A stretch of 64,000 nt of DNA from Roseofilum capinflatum BLCC-M114. GTDB lineage: Bacteria; Cyanobacteriota; Cyanobacteriia; Cyanobacteriales; Desertifilaceae. Positions 17,361 to 26,142 of the stretch are shown here, one piece after another (positions within the stretch are counted from its first letter, which is position 1; the number at the start of each line of letters is the position of its first letter). The position numbers were made by a program, and so were the translations under genes. A model generated the notes under the pieces. It searched no databases. It was not told where the DNA came from and saw only the letters and a list, made by a program, of their open reading frames with translations. The stretch is from the NCBI RefSeq assembly GCF_030068505.1, contig NZ_JAQOSO010000011.1:1-64000 (forward strand), written 5' to 3'.

Positions 17361-19541
17361 TTAAAGGCCATGTAAGGCCCCTTTTCGGCCAATTTCAGAC
17401 ATTTGCATAAAAATATCTTGCGAACTTTGAGCTTCAGCATTATCAGGAGGACTGAGTTGGAGATAAGTCCCATCAGGCTGAAGTTCCCAAGCATGGCGGT
17501 TATCAGCAAGCATAACGCCGAGAATTTCTTGTACATCTTTTTGGATCTCTGGATCGTCGATAGGGGTAATGGCTTCTACCCGTCGGTCGAGGTTGCGCGG
17601 CATCCAATCTGCACTACCAATATAGGACTCTTCAGCGCCTTGGTTGTGGAAGTAGAAGATCCGAGCATGTTCTAAGAAGCGACCGACAATACTAATCACC
17701 CGAATGCGATCGCTCACCCCTGGGATTCCGGGGCGCAAACAACAAATTCCCCGTATAATTAGGTCGATTTGTACACCCGCCTGAGACGCTTTATAGAGCG
17801 CTGCAATAATTTTAGGATCGACCAGAGAGTTCATTTTCGCCACAATTCGAGCATGGTGGCCATTGCGAGCATGTTCGATTTCCCGCTCGATCAACTCCAT
17901 CATCCGCGATCGCAAATTCACCGGAGCCACCAATAACTTGCGATAAGACCGTTGTCGAGAATATCCGGTCAAAAAATTAAACAAATCCGTCAAATCTGCC
18001 CCTAACTCATCCCTACAGGACAAAATCCCCAAATCTGTATATAACTTAGCCGTTTTTGGATTATAGTTTCCCGTACCAATATGCACATAACGGCGCATCC
18101 GATCCGAATCTCGGCGTACCACCAACACCACCTTCGTATGGGTTTTCAATCCCACCAACCCATATACCACATGCACCCCAGCACTCTCCAAGGTTCTGGC
18201 CCATTGAATATTATTCTCCTCATCAAATCGAGCCTTTAATTCCACCAAGGCCACCACTTGCTTCCGATTTTCTGCCGCCGCAATCAAAGCCTTCACAATG
18301 GGAGAATCTCCAGACGTTCGATACAACGTCATTTTAATCGCCACCACTTTCGGATCGTGGGCTGCTTCCGTAATAAACCGTTGTACCGTAGAACTAAAAG
18401 ACTCATAGGGATGATGGAAAAACAAATCCCGCTCGCGAATTAACTCAAAAATGCTTTGACCCTCTTCTTGTTCCAGAGAAAATGGATCGCTTTGTAGCTC
18501 TCGTAAGGTATGAAGATGATGAGGGATTCTAGGCGACCATTCTGGATCTTTAAGATGGGGGAGAGGCAGAGCCATCAAGCTCATCAAATCTCCTAAACCG
18601 ACTAATCCTTCCACCTCATAAACATCTTCTTCTTTTAAGAACATTTCCCGGATTAACATCTCACGAATCTTAGGGGGCGTATTCACCATGATTTCCATAC
18701 GCACGACCAACCCACCAATGCGACGTTTACGCAATTCTTGTTCAATGGCTAAAAGCAAATCGTCGGCTTCATCTTCTTGCACGGATAGATCGGCATTGCG
18801 AGTAATCCGGAAGGGATAATACTCTTGGATGTTCATGCCGGGGAATAATGGTTCCAGATTATGGGCAATAATTTGTTCTAAGGGAACCCCCATCCAACGA
18901 ATTTTAGCGCGATCGTCGGAAGGATTATATAACTCAGAAGGTAATTCTAAAAACCGAGCCAATGTTCTCGGCACTTTGACCCTGGCAAAATGATCTTCAT
19001 TGGTTTCTGGATCGTTAACAAGAACGGCTAAATTGAGGCTGCGATTGGAAATATAGGGAAACGGATGGCTGGGATCGACAGCTAGAGGAGTTAAAATGGG
19101 GAAAATTTGCTTTTCAAAATACTCTTGATAATAGAGACGTTGTTCTGGGGTCAGATCGATATAATCAACTAAATAAATTCCTTCTTCAATTAGCTTGGGC
19201 TTAAGAGTTTGGTGAAAATGTTGATGTTGTTTTTGTACGGTGGGATGCAATTGTTGGCTAATTTCTAGCAGTTGTTGTTCTGGGGTACGGCCATCGGCTG
19301 TCAATCGATGAACTTGTGCTTCCACTTGTTTTTTCAATCCTGCAACTCGAACCATGAAGAATTCATCAAGATTGCTGCTAAAAATGCCGAGAAATTTCAA
19401 GCATTCTAATAAGGGAGTTCTCGGATCAAAGGCTTCATGTAATACTCGTTTGTTAAATTCTAGCCAACTGAGTTCTCGATTAAAGTAGTATTGGGGATCT
19501 GCGAGATTAATGGTGGGGGTGGATTTTTTGGATTTAGGCAT
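17361..19541 (-). CDS. ppk: polyphosphate kinase 1
   Basis: A 726-residue PPK1, which reversibly polymerises the gamma-phosphate of ATP into polyphosphate. The N-terminal domain opens with YFNRELSWLEFNKRVL; the C-terminal phospholipase-D-like catalytic part has YRTSGDSPIVKAL, the catalytic His in LKTHTKVVLVVRR and the HIGTGNYNPKTAKLY nucleotide-site motif. Length matches the family. ATG 19541 (MPKSKKSTP) is chosen over an upstream GTG at 19565. It stands alone, convergent with the DUF4278 gene. Confidence 0.95.
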   Translation of the reverse strand: MPKSKKSTPTINLADPQYYFNRELSWLEFNKRVLHEAFDPRTPLLECLKFLGIFSSNLDEFFMVRVAGLKKQVEAQVHRLTADGRTPEQQLLEISQQLHPTVQKQHQHFHQTLKPKLIEEGIYLVDYIDLTPEQRLYYQEYFEKQIFPILTPLAVDPSHPFPYISNRSLNLAVLVNDPETNEDHFARVKVPRTLARFLELPSELYNPSDDRAKIRWMGVPLEQIIAHNLEPLFPGMNIQEYYPFRITRNADLSVQEDEADDLLLAIEQELRKRRIGGLVVRMEIMVNTPPKIREMLIREMFLKEEDVYEVEGLVGLGDLMSLMALPLPHLKDPEWSPRIPHHLHTLRELQSDPFSLEQEEGQSIFELIRERDLFFHHPYESFSSTVQRFITEAAHDPKVVAIKMTLYRTSGDSPIVKALIAAAENRKQVVALVELKARFDEENNIQWARTLESAGVHVVYGLVGLKTHTKVVLVVRRDSDRMRRYVHIGTGNYNPKTAKLYTDLGILSCRDELGADLTDLFNFLTGYSRQRSYRKLLVAPVNLRSRMMELIEREIEHARNGHHARIVAKMNSLVDPKIIAALYKASQAGVQIDLIIRGICCLRPGIPGVSDRIRVISIVGRFLEHARIFYFHNQGAEESYIGSADWMPRNLDRRVEAITPIDDPEIQKDVQEILGVMLADNRHAWELQPDGTYLQLSPPDNAEAQSSQDIFMQMSEIGRKGALHGL

Positions 19542-19723
19542 TATGAATAGGAGGTAAGTCAGCACAGGAAAGGAAACCCCCTATCTCACCTGATGTAAAG
19601 AGGTGGGCTGGGTGAGTTGGGGGATTTATTCGTATTTTACCCTATTGAGAGAGATACTAGAATGGGATTAAGTCAGGATTAAGTTGAAATCAAGGACTTA
19701 TTAAATTTTGACGAGAATCGAGT

Positions 19724-21181
19724 CTAGGCGATCGCCGAAATCGCAAAAACATGACCTTTCCAGGCGGGAATATCTAAATAGAGTCCTTGGGTGGATAACT
19801 CCTGGCCTTGCCGTTCATAATGGGCGGAACTGATTAAATCTTGGAGTGTGTAGGAAATGGGTTGCCAATTCCAGGGAAGATGGACATAACATTGTCCGGG
19901 ATAGGGGGCATAATTGACGACTACTAGCACCCGTTCTTGGGGTTCTGTGTGCCAGCCAAAGGCAATAAAATTAGCTGAAGTGCCGTTATATTCCCAGGCT
20001 GGCAAGCAATCCAGGAGTTGCCAGTTGCCTTCACGTAGTACGGGATGAGATAAGGTTTGTAGCAGTTGCTCGTAGAAGCGTTCTAAGGCAGGATTGGGGG
20101 TTTGTTTGCCACTGCGACAGAGATGGATGGAGACTTTTTGTGTCCATCCTTGCAGTTGCCCATGGTGGAAAAATCTTAATCCTGGACAGAGATAGGTGAG
20201 CAGAGCGGCGGCTTGATGGCTACCGAAGGGAAATGTACCGGCAGCGCGGGGTTCATCATGATTTTCTAGGAAGCGGACGGAGCGCTGTTGATAGTCGATG
20301 GAGGCGCTGAAATGTTCGCGCACGGGAGAAGCTCGTTGGCTGTGGAGGCGATCGTAGAGACGTTTGTCGTAGGTATAGTCAAAGCCTTGCTGTTGCAGTG
20401 TCCATTCTAAGCCCCAATAGACTTCTGCCATGAAGGTAAAGTCGGGGTGCTGTTGTTTCACTTCCCGAATGGCTGGGGGCCAAAAGGAGTGGGCGATAAT
20501 GCCCCAGGTGCGGCGAAAAATGTCGGGCAAGATGAGCATGGCCATGTCACACCGGACTCCATCGCAGAGTTGGGCAATGTGGAGTAATTCGGTTTTCATG
20601 GCGCTTAATAGGGCTGGGTTGCCATAGTTGAGTTGTAGGGTATCGGGCCAACCAGAGAAGTAGGGGTCTCGTCCATGGGCAAAAATCCCGTGGTGGGGAA
20701 TTTCCATGTAGTTTTGGGGTTCCTGTTGCCGGTCTTCTGGGGTTCCTTGGATGTAGAAGTTGGGATGCTCTTGTACCCAGGGATGATCGGGGGCGGTATG
20801 GTTGGGGACAAAATCGAGGAGGAGTTTGAGTCCTCGTTGGTGCAGGCGATCGCGAAATTCTTGCAGTGCAGAGGCCTCTCCAAAGTTGGGATGCAGTTGA
20901 TAGGCTTTGATGGCAAAACAAGATCCACAAATGTCGCTCTCGGTGAGATCGGGTAGGAGTTCTTTGTACTCCCTCACCCATTCGGGGTTGGTGCGCGACA
21001 CTTGCGGGCCGATGGTTCCCGTTTCCCAGATGCCTAGGGCATAAATCCAGTCAAATCCGAGTTGTGCCCAGCGATCGAGTTCACTGTCGGGGATGTCGTT
21101 TAGAGTTGTCGGACGGTTTAATTCTTGGGAAAGATCGTGGAGTCGCAGGCGGATATTGAGTTGATAAAGGGTTGGATTCAC
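19724..21181 (-). CDS. GH13 alpha-amylase-family glycosidase
   Basis: An approximately 485-residue TIM-barrel enzyme of the GH13 family. Catalytic residues are visible: nucleophile Asp in GVRCDMAML, acid/base Glu in FMAEVYWGLEW and the transition-state Asp in FLENHDEPR; LDFVPNHTA is conserved region I. A C-terminal beta domain ends the protein. It would act on alpha-glucans or maltodextrins in the cytoplasm; no signal peptide is seen. The open frame extends to 21394, but its first 70 codons are low-complexity and overlap the divergent YdcF-like reading frame, so GTG 21181 (NPTLYQLNIRLRL) is taken as the start. Confidence 0.85.
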   Translation of the reverse strand: MNPTLYQLNIRLRLHDLSQELNRPTTLNDIPDSELDRWAQLGFDWIYALGIWETGTIGPQVSRTNPEWVREYKELLPDLTESDICGSCFAIKAYQLHPNFGEASALQEFRDRLHQRGLKLLLDFVPNHTAPDHPWVQEHPNFYIQGTPEDRQQEPQNYMEIPHHGIFAHGRDPYFSGWPDTLQLNYGNPALLSAMKTELLHIAQLCDGVRCDMAMLILPDIFRRTWGIIAHSFWPPAIREVKQQHPDFTFMAEVYWGLEWTLQQQGFDYTYDKRLYDRLHSQRASPVREHFSASIDYQQRSVRFLENHDEPRAAGTFPFGSHQAAALLTYLCPGLRFFHHGQLQGWTQKVSIHLCRSGKQTPNPALERFYEQLLQTLSHPVLREGNWQLLDCLPAWEYNGTSANFIAFGWHTEPQERVLVVVNYAPYPGQCYVHLPWNWQPISYTLQDLISSAHYERQGQELSTQGLYLDIPAWKGHVFAISAIA

Positions 21182-21450
21182 AGTTAAGAATATTAAAGGA
21201 CGTTTAATCAGACAAGCGTAAACTAAAGCAAGATTTAAGTTTATGGGTTTATTGTATCGTGGCGTACTGCACCAATTATCATTATCGGTGTGAACTGGAG
21301 GCTCATCCTGATGGATGGGGGGATGGGGGAATAGGGGGATAGGGGGAGCGAACAACAGATGGCGATCGCGTAGGGTTGCACTTCCATTGCCCAATGGGTA
21401 GGATTTATACGGTTCTGTTTAAATTGAGTGGAATCGAGAAAGCTGCCCCA

Positions 21451-22056
21451 ATGAATAACCCTGTTTCAGTTTCCCCGTCTATGTTTAAACCCCGTCGTCA
21501 GAGGAAAAAGTGGTTTTGGAAATTAGCTCTGTTGTTAGCGATATTCTCGTTGAGTTACAAAGTCATTAAGAGTCATTTCCAGCAACCTGACGCGATTTTA
21601 GTCTTAGGGGGTTCGGTGGTGCGGGAACAGTTCGCGGCTGATTTTGCTCGCCAACATGGGCATTTAGAGATCTGGATTTCTGGGGGGAGTAATCCTGAAT
21701 ACGCTCAATGGTTATTTATGGAAGCGGGGATTAGTTTGGAGCGGCTCCATTTAGATTATGAAGCGGTGGATACGGTGACGAATTTCACCACTTTGGTGGA
21801 TGAGTTTAAGTCTAGGGGGATTGACAGCGTTTATCTAATTACTTCAGACGATCATATGCGCCGCGCTCAGGTGATTGGTCAAATTGTGTTTGGCAGTCGG
21901 GGAATTGAGTATAAACCGTTATCTGTGCCGTCGGGACGGGAACCGGAACCGATGGAGAAGGTGGTGCGTGATGGGGCGAGGTCGATTTTGTGGGTGATGA
22001 CGGGGAAAACGGGATCGGGTTGGAAAGAGTGGATCAAATTAAGAATTAAAAATTAA
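21451..22056 (+). CDS. YdcF-like DUF218 protein
   Basis: A 201-residue protein with one N-terminal membrane anchor (about residues 21-38, preceded by a KPRRQRKK positive patch) and a DUF218/YdcF-like Rossmann-type domain. ILVLGGS, WISGGSNPEYAQ, YEAVDTVTNFT and YLITSDDHMRRA are the characteristic motifs. DUF218 proteins are implicated in envelope polysaccharide metabolism; the reaction is not established. ATG 21451 (MNNPVSVSP) is used rather than the longer frame from 21376, which overlaps the divergent glycosidase leader. Confidence 0.8.
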   Translation: MNNPVSVSPSMFKPRRQRKKWFWKLALLLAIFSLSYKVIKSHFQQPDAILVLGGSVVREQFAADFARQHGHLEIWISGGSNPEYAQWLFMEAGISLERLHLDYEAVDTVTNFTTLVDEFKSRGIDSVYLITSDDHMRRAQVIGQIVFGSRGIEYKPLSVPSGREPEPMEKVVRDGARSILWVMTGKTGSGWKEWIKLRIKN

Positions 22057-22170
22057 AACTGGGTATGGGTTTGGGACGTTACCTGTCTATTTACCGATAA
22101 GATAGGCCTTATAAATGGGGAATTTTAAGAAAACCTATAGCAAACCTAATTAGTATAGTACCCAGTTCAA

Positions 22171-22220
22171 CTGTAGGGGCCTGTGGGTGTTCTAGATTTG
22201 GGTATAACCCGCCCCTACAG
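22171..22220. repeat. interrupted palindrome CTGTAGGGGC...GCCCCTACAG
   Basis: Ten-base perfect arms separated by 30 bases. The right half, from GTGGGTGTTCTAGATT to GCCCCTACA (22183-22219), is repeated with few changes at 23591-23627, so it is one copy of a dispersed element. Confidence 0.8.
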
Positions 22221-22284
22221 GGCTTAAGACTATCATTGGCCATCACGCCGTTTATCATACGTGAAGAAATAAGATAAAATTCCC

Positions 22285-22407
22285 ATGCCTTCCCCATTCC
22301 CTGGAATGAATCCCTATCTGGAGTATCCAGACCTCTGGTCTGAAGTGCATAGCCGTCGTAGGTGCGCCCAAAACATCGGCAAATTAGGAGGCGTTGGTTG
22401 TGATTGA
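22285..22407 (+). pseudogene. truncated DUF4058-family gene (N-terminal remnant)
   Basis: The reading frame starts MPSPFPGMNPYLEYPDLW, the characteristic start of cyanobacterial DUF4058 proteins, which are normally well over 200 residues. Similarity is lost after about codon 26 (SEVHSRR) and the frame stops at codon 41. The rest of the gene is missing and repeat DNA follows, so this is a fossil of a lost gene, too short for most gene finders. Confidence 0.7.
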
Positions 22408-22417
22408 AGGGGATCTA

Positions 22418-22432
22418 TAGCGCTTCGCGCTA
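22418..22432. repeat. GCGCTTCGCGC hairpin repeat
   Basis: TAGCGCTTCGCGCTA, six-base arms closing a small loop. Close relatives are at 29867-29881, 31904-31918 and 55008-55026. Confidence 0.75.
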
Positions 22433-22618
22433 GGGAATAGGGAATAAGCTCAGAGAATGGGGGTTGATTGGGGGGGGTTAGGGGCGATCGCTCTGAAAAT
22501 TGCCCTAGGTATATCGCCACACGAGTATTTTAGTTTACCATAGTATCAATCCATTGAGTTAGGAGAGACCTATGGTTTAATGCTATAGCTAGTCTCAATG
22601 AGTTGTGCAAGTGGAAAT

Positions 22619-22700
22619 GCCCTCTCCCTAAATCCCTCTCCCACGAGAGAGGGACTTTTCCCCTTCTCCTGCGGGAGAAGGGGGTAGGGGGATGAGGGGC
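22619..22700. repeat. CCCTCTCCC / GGGAGAAGGGG dispersed repeat
   Basis: About 82 bases with two nested stem-loops: CCCTCTCCCACGAGAGAGGG and CCCCTTCTCCTGCGGGAGAAGGGG. This is a familiar dispersed bacterial repeat of MITE-like character. Short reading frames across it are not genes. Confidence 0.75.
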
Positions 22701-22705
22701 GGCCA

Positions 22706-22734
22706 TTACATAACTCATTTAGGTTTGCTATAAT
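22706..22734 (+). promoter_or_regulatory. sigma70-type promoter abutting the VapB-like gene
   Basis: TTACAT (22706-22711), 17-base spacer, TATAAT (22729-22734). Transcription would begin near 22741, after the first in-frame ATG (22735), which argues for the later ATG at 22768 as the start codon. Confidence 0.5.
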
Positions 22735-22767
22735 ATGGTTAGGGTTAATAAAAGTATAAATGAACGG

Positions 22768-23262
22768 ATGGAAAAGAATAACCTAGGAACTTTAATTGAA
22801 ATTAATCCAAAACTACTGCAAGAAGCTCTCGATTTAAGTAACTATCCTACACCTACGGAACTAATTGAAGCAGCTTTGCAAGAGTATATTCAACGTCAAA
22901 GACAGCTGGATGACCGAGAAGAGTTTGCTTCTTTGCTACAAAAAACCTGCAAAGATCTGAATGATGAAACTGAGTTGAAAGTTCTTTTATTAGGGATGGG
23001 AGATGATGTCAATAGTGTCGTTGAAGATTTTTTAGATTTGGATTTTAATGTGAGAAAATCAAATGTAGATAAAGACGGAAATCCTTGCGATATCTTTATT
23101 TTTGATCTGGTTAAGGAAATTGAGGATATTCTTGATCCCTTGGGCCGCCAATTAGGTGATAATCCTGATAGTTTAGAGACGCTACCCAAATGGGTGAAAG
23201 ATGATTATCCAGAATGGTATCAAAAATATGTTGATTTGATAGAATCGAACAAGAAAAAGTAG
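22768..23262 (+). CDS. VapB-like N-terminal domain fused to an acidic C-terminal domain
   Basis: About 164 residues. Residues 7-45 (TLIEINPKLLQEALDLS and the following EAALQEYIQRQRQL helix) match the VapB/ribbon-helix-helix antitoxin type. The remaining roughly 115 residues are acidic, have no recognised motif and contain PDSLETLPKWVKDDYPEW near the end. Ordinary VapB antitoxins are 60-90 residues and sit beside a VapC PIN toxin; no PIN gene follows. The in-frame ATG at 22735 overlaps the likely promoter, so 22768 is preferred. Function unknown: solitary regulator, or antitoxin with an added domain. Confidence 0.65.
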   Translation: MEKNNLGTLIEINPKLLQEALDLSNYPTPTELIEAALQEYIQRQRQLDDREEFASLLQKTCKDLNDETELKVLLLGMGDDVNSVVEDFLDLDFNVRKSNVDKDGNPCDIFIFDLVKEIEDILDPLGRQLGDNPDSLETLPKWVKDDYPEWYQKYVDLIESNKKK

Positions 23263-23330
23263 GGGCGGGTTTATCCACATTTTAGGACACACACCAATCC
23301 TATCAAGTCCGCTTAATCAACCCTAATTAA

Positions 23331-23439
23331 GTCATTGCGTTAGGGAAGCTTGCGCGAAGCGCGAACGGAACGCAGTGAAGTGAAGCAATCTCTGCCATCT
23401 CGCTAGTCTTGGCGATTGCTTCCCTCCGGTCGCAATGAC
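23331..23439. repeat. MITE-like 109-bp element with GTCATTGCG ends
   Basis: Perfect nine-base terminal inverted repeats GTCATTGCG and CGCAATGAC, with an inner pair GAAGCAATC / GATTGCTTC. This GAAGCAATC-type element is common in cyanobacterial intergenic DNA. Confidence 0.7.
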
Positions 23440-23522
23440 AACTGATTCACCGGACATCATATCAATGTCGTAAACCCGCCCATCCCAACCATACCGGCAA
23501 TTGATTGATTCCGGCGAAGACC

Positions 23523-23555
23523 AGAAACCCGGTTTCTTCAAGAAACCGGGTTTCT
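23523..23555. repeat. perfect 15-bp-stem hairpin (AGAAACCCGGTTTCT)
   Basis: Arms 23523-23537 and 23541-23555 are exact reverse complements with a TCA loop; each arm is also nearly self-complementary. It lies 125 bases beyond the end of the PEP synthase gene and may stabilise or end transcripts from either side. Confidence 0.75.
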
Positions 23556-23679
23556 AGACATGGGTGGGGGAAGGTTTAGGGAATTGATGGGTGGGTGTTC
23601 TAGATTGGGGTTAAACCTGCCCCTACAAAAATTGGTAATAATGCATTAACCCGCCCCCACCATGGGTAAACCTGCGAAA

Positions 23680-26142
23680 TTATCCGCGCTCCAGTTCGGC
23701 AATGTCCAACATCGTCTTCAACACTGAATCCGGATTCAAACTGATTGAATCAATGCCTAACTCGACTAAAAAGCGGGCGAACTCTGGATAATCACTCGGT
23801 GCTTGACCGCAGATGCCGATTTTTCGACCTTCGGCTTTTGCGGTTTCAATGGCCATTTTTACCATCCGTTTAACGGCTTCATTGCGTTCGTCAAATAAGG
23901 GCGCAACTAACCCGGAATCTCGGTCTAAGCCTAATGTCAGTTGGGTTAAATCGTTGGAACCAATGGAAAAACCATCAAAGACTTGGGCAAATTCAGAGGC
24001 TAAAATCACGTTGCTGGGTAACTCGCACATCACATAAACTTGCAAGCCATGTTTACCCCGTTTCAGTCCATGTTTCGCCATTTCTACTAACACTTTGCGC
24101 CCTTCTTCTGGAGTCCGACAGAAGGGAATCATGGGGATAGCATTGACTAATCCCATGTCATCGCGAACCCGTTTTAAGGCTTGGCATTCTAGGGCAAAGG
24201 CTTCCCGATATTGGGGGTCGTAATAGCGGGAGGCTCCGCGCCAGCCAATCATGGGGTTTTCTTCCTGCGGTTCAAATTGACGACCGCCTAAAAGATTGGC
24301 GTATTCGTTGCTCTTGAAGTCGGAAAGGCGGATAATGACGGGATGGGGATAAAATGCGGCTGCGATCGCCCCCATACCATAGGCTAACCGATCCACAAAG
24401 AAATCGGGTTTATAGGGATAATGGGCTGTAAGTTCCTCAATCTCGACCTTCACATCCGCATCTTCGAGGTCGTCAAAGTGAAGGAGCGCCAAGGGATGGG
24501 TCTTGATTTGATTGGCAATAATGAACTCTAGACGAGCTAAACCGACTCCATCACAGGGTATGGCTGATAACCGGAATGCCTCCTCTGGGTTGCCCACATT
24601 CATGAGAATCTGCGTGCGAGTTCGAGGTAAATCATTTAACACCGTTTCCTGCACTTCAAAGGGTAACAAACCAGCGTAAACATTGCCCTGTTCCCCTTCG
24701 GCACAGGAGACGGTAATTTCTTGACCATTGCTCAACCGCTCGGTCGCTTTTTCACACCCGACAACGGCCGGAATCCCCATTTCTCTGGCAATAATGGCGG
24801 CGTGGCAGGTGCGTCCCCCGGTATTAGTGACGATCGCGCTCGCTTTCTTCATGATTGGCTCCCAATCGGGATCGGTGCGATGGGTAACCAGCACTTCCCC
24901 GGACTGGAATTGATCGATTTGCGACACATCCAGAATCACCCGTGCGGGGCCGGAGGCGATCGCCTCTCCCACTGCTCGACCTTGCACCAATAGCTCTCCC
25001 GCCTCTTTCAATTGATAATGGCGCAACACCTGGCTCGACTTCTGGGACTGCACCGTTTCCGGCCGCGCTTGCACAATAAACAACTGCCCGGTTTTCCCAT
25101 CTTTGGCCCATTCAATGTCCATCGGCGTATAGGTTTGCCGCAATTGGGAATAATGATCCTCAATCATCACGGCCCAATCCCCTAACTTGAGAATCTCCTC
25201 ATCCGTCAGGGCAAACTGCTGTTGACGCATCCACGGAACCGGAACAATTTTCGTCGCATGGTTGCCATCCTGACGATAGACCATTTTAATCGCCTTACGA
25301 CCCAGACGTTTCTGCAAAATCGGCTTGAACCCTTCGCGCAATGTGGGTTTAAACACCAGATATTCATCCGGGTTTACCGATCCTTGCACCACGGTTTCTC
25401 CTAACCCATAGGCAGCCGTAATCAGAGCGGTGTTCTTAAATCCCGTTTCTGGGTCGATGGAAAACATCACCCCGGAAGTCGCCAGGTCAGAGCGTACCAT
25501 TTTTTGCACGCCTACAGAGAGGGCGACCTCAAAATGGTCAAAGCCTTTATGGGTGCGATAGGAAATGGCGCGATCGGTGAACAGGGACGCAAAGCAGCGA
25601 TGAACCGCTTTAATGACCTCATTTAAGCCAGAAATATTCAGATAGGTGTCCTGTTGACCGGCAAAACTGGCATCGGGTAAATCTTCTGCGGTGGCTGAAG
25701 AGCGCACTGCCACATCGGGATCTTTGCCGTAGAGTTCTCCTAAGCGCTGATAGGCAACGGCGATCGCCATTTCGATGTCTTTCGGGAATTTAGTATTGAG
25801 AATGAGCGATCGCGCCTTAGCTGCTCGCTGACGCAACAATGGCCCATTCTCCACATCCAAATCCGTCAACAGTTCCCGCAGTTGCGGCTCTAACCCCGCC
25901 GACGAGATAAAATAACGGTAAGCATGAGCTGTAATGGCAAATCCTTGGGGCACATTAATCCCTTTGGGCGTTAACTGACCGATCAGTTCTCCTAACGACG
26001 CATTTTTACCGCCAACTAAACCAATATCATTTAAACCGACTTGATCGAACCACAGGATCAAGGCATTTTGTTTCCACAATACCAAAGCCTTGGCTTTAGC
26101 TTCTTGGGTATAAGCATTTGTTAAAGCAACAGTTTTTAACAT
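23680..26142 (-). CDS. ppsA: phosphoenolpyruvate synthase (copy 1)
   Basis: An 820-residue PEP synthase, which converts pyruvate, ATP and water to PEP, AMP and phosphate. The N-terminal ATP-binding domain opens with LVGGKNASLGEL and has VRSSATAEDLPDASFAGQQ. The swivelling domain carries the phospho-His in GGRTCHAAIIAREMG (about residue 435). The C-terminal PEP/pyruvate barrel has GVGLARLEFI, MIGWRGASRYY and GICGQAPSDYPEFA. ATG 26142, behind GGAGAG, is the start; the frame upstream of it is repeat DNA. A second, clearly similar gene is at 48734-51235. Confidence 0.95.
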   Translation of the reverse strand: MLKTVALTNAYTQEAKAKALVLWKQNALILWFDQVGLNDIGLVGGKNASLGELIGQLTPKGINVPQGFAITAHAYRYFISSAGLEPQLRELLTDLDVENGPLLRQRAAKARSLILNTKFPKDIEMAIAVAYQRLGELYGKDPDVAVRSSATAEDLPDASFAGQQDTYLNISGLNEVIKAVHRCFASLFTDRAISYRTHKGFDHFEVALSVGVQKMVRSDLATSGVMFSIDPETGFKNTALITAAYGLGETVVQGSVNPDEYLVFKPTLREGFKPILQKRLGRKAIKMVYRQDGNHATKIVPVPWMRQQQFALTDEEILKLGDWAVMIEDHYSQLRQTYTPMDIEWAKDGKTGQLFIVQARPETVQSQKSSQVLRHYQLKEAGELLVQGRAVGEAIASGPARVILDVSQIDQFQSGEVLVTHRTDPDWEPIMKKASAIVTNTGGRTCHAAIIAREMGIPAVVGCEKATERLSNGQEITVSCAEGEQGNVYAGLLPFEVQETVLNDLPRTRTQILMNVGNPEEAFRLSAIPCDGVGLARLEFIIANQIKTHPLALLHFDDLEDADVKVEIEELTAHYPYKPDFFVDRLAYGMGAIAAAFYPHPVIIRLSDFKSNEYANLLGGRQFEPQEENPMIGWRGASRYYDPQYREAFALECQALKRVRDDMGLVNAIPMIPFCRTPEEGRKVLVEMAKHGLKRGKHGLQVYVMCELPSNVILASEFAQVFDGFSIGSNDLTQLTLGLDRDSGLVAPLFDERNEAVKRMVKMAIETAKAEGRKIGICGQAPSDYPEFARFLVELGIDSISLNPDSVLKTMLDIAELERG

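Larger units (their letters stand above)
22057..22734. other. repeat-rich intergenic region with a gene remnant
   Basis: About 680 bases without an intact gene. It holds, in order, an interrupted TAGGGGC palindrome, the first codons of a DUF4058 gene, a GCGCTTCGCGC hairpin, an 80-base CCCTCTCCC repeat and a sigma70-like promoter that reads into the next gene. These parts are listed separately. It looks like a landing zone for small repeats. Confidence 0.8.
23263..23679. other. intergenic region packed with inverted repeats
   Basis: No gene seen. It contains a GTAGGGGCGGGTTTA half-element at the left edge (23261-23275), a 109-base element ending in GTCATTGCG/CGCAATGAC, a 33-base hairpin, and at 23591-23627 a copy of the TTCTAGATT...GCCCCTACA element also present at 22183-22219. 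Confidence 0.8.

Noticed and set aside
20547-20981. Minus-strand 144-codon frame
   Set aside because: Same strand, different frame, inside the GH13 gene; no protein-like features.
21182-21394. N-terminal extension of the GH13 enzyme
   Set aside because: The extra codons translate GGGGGAT-type simple repeats and overlap the divergent frame; the enzyme fold starts after GTG 21181.
22530-22718. Minus-strand 62-codon frame
   Set aside because: Mostly translates the CCCTCTCCC dispersed repeat.
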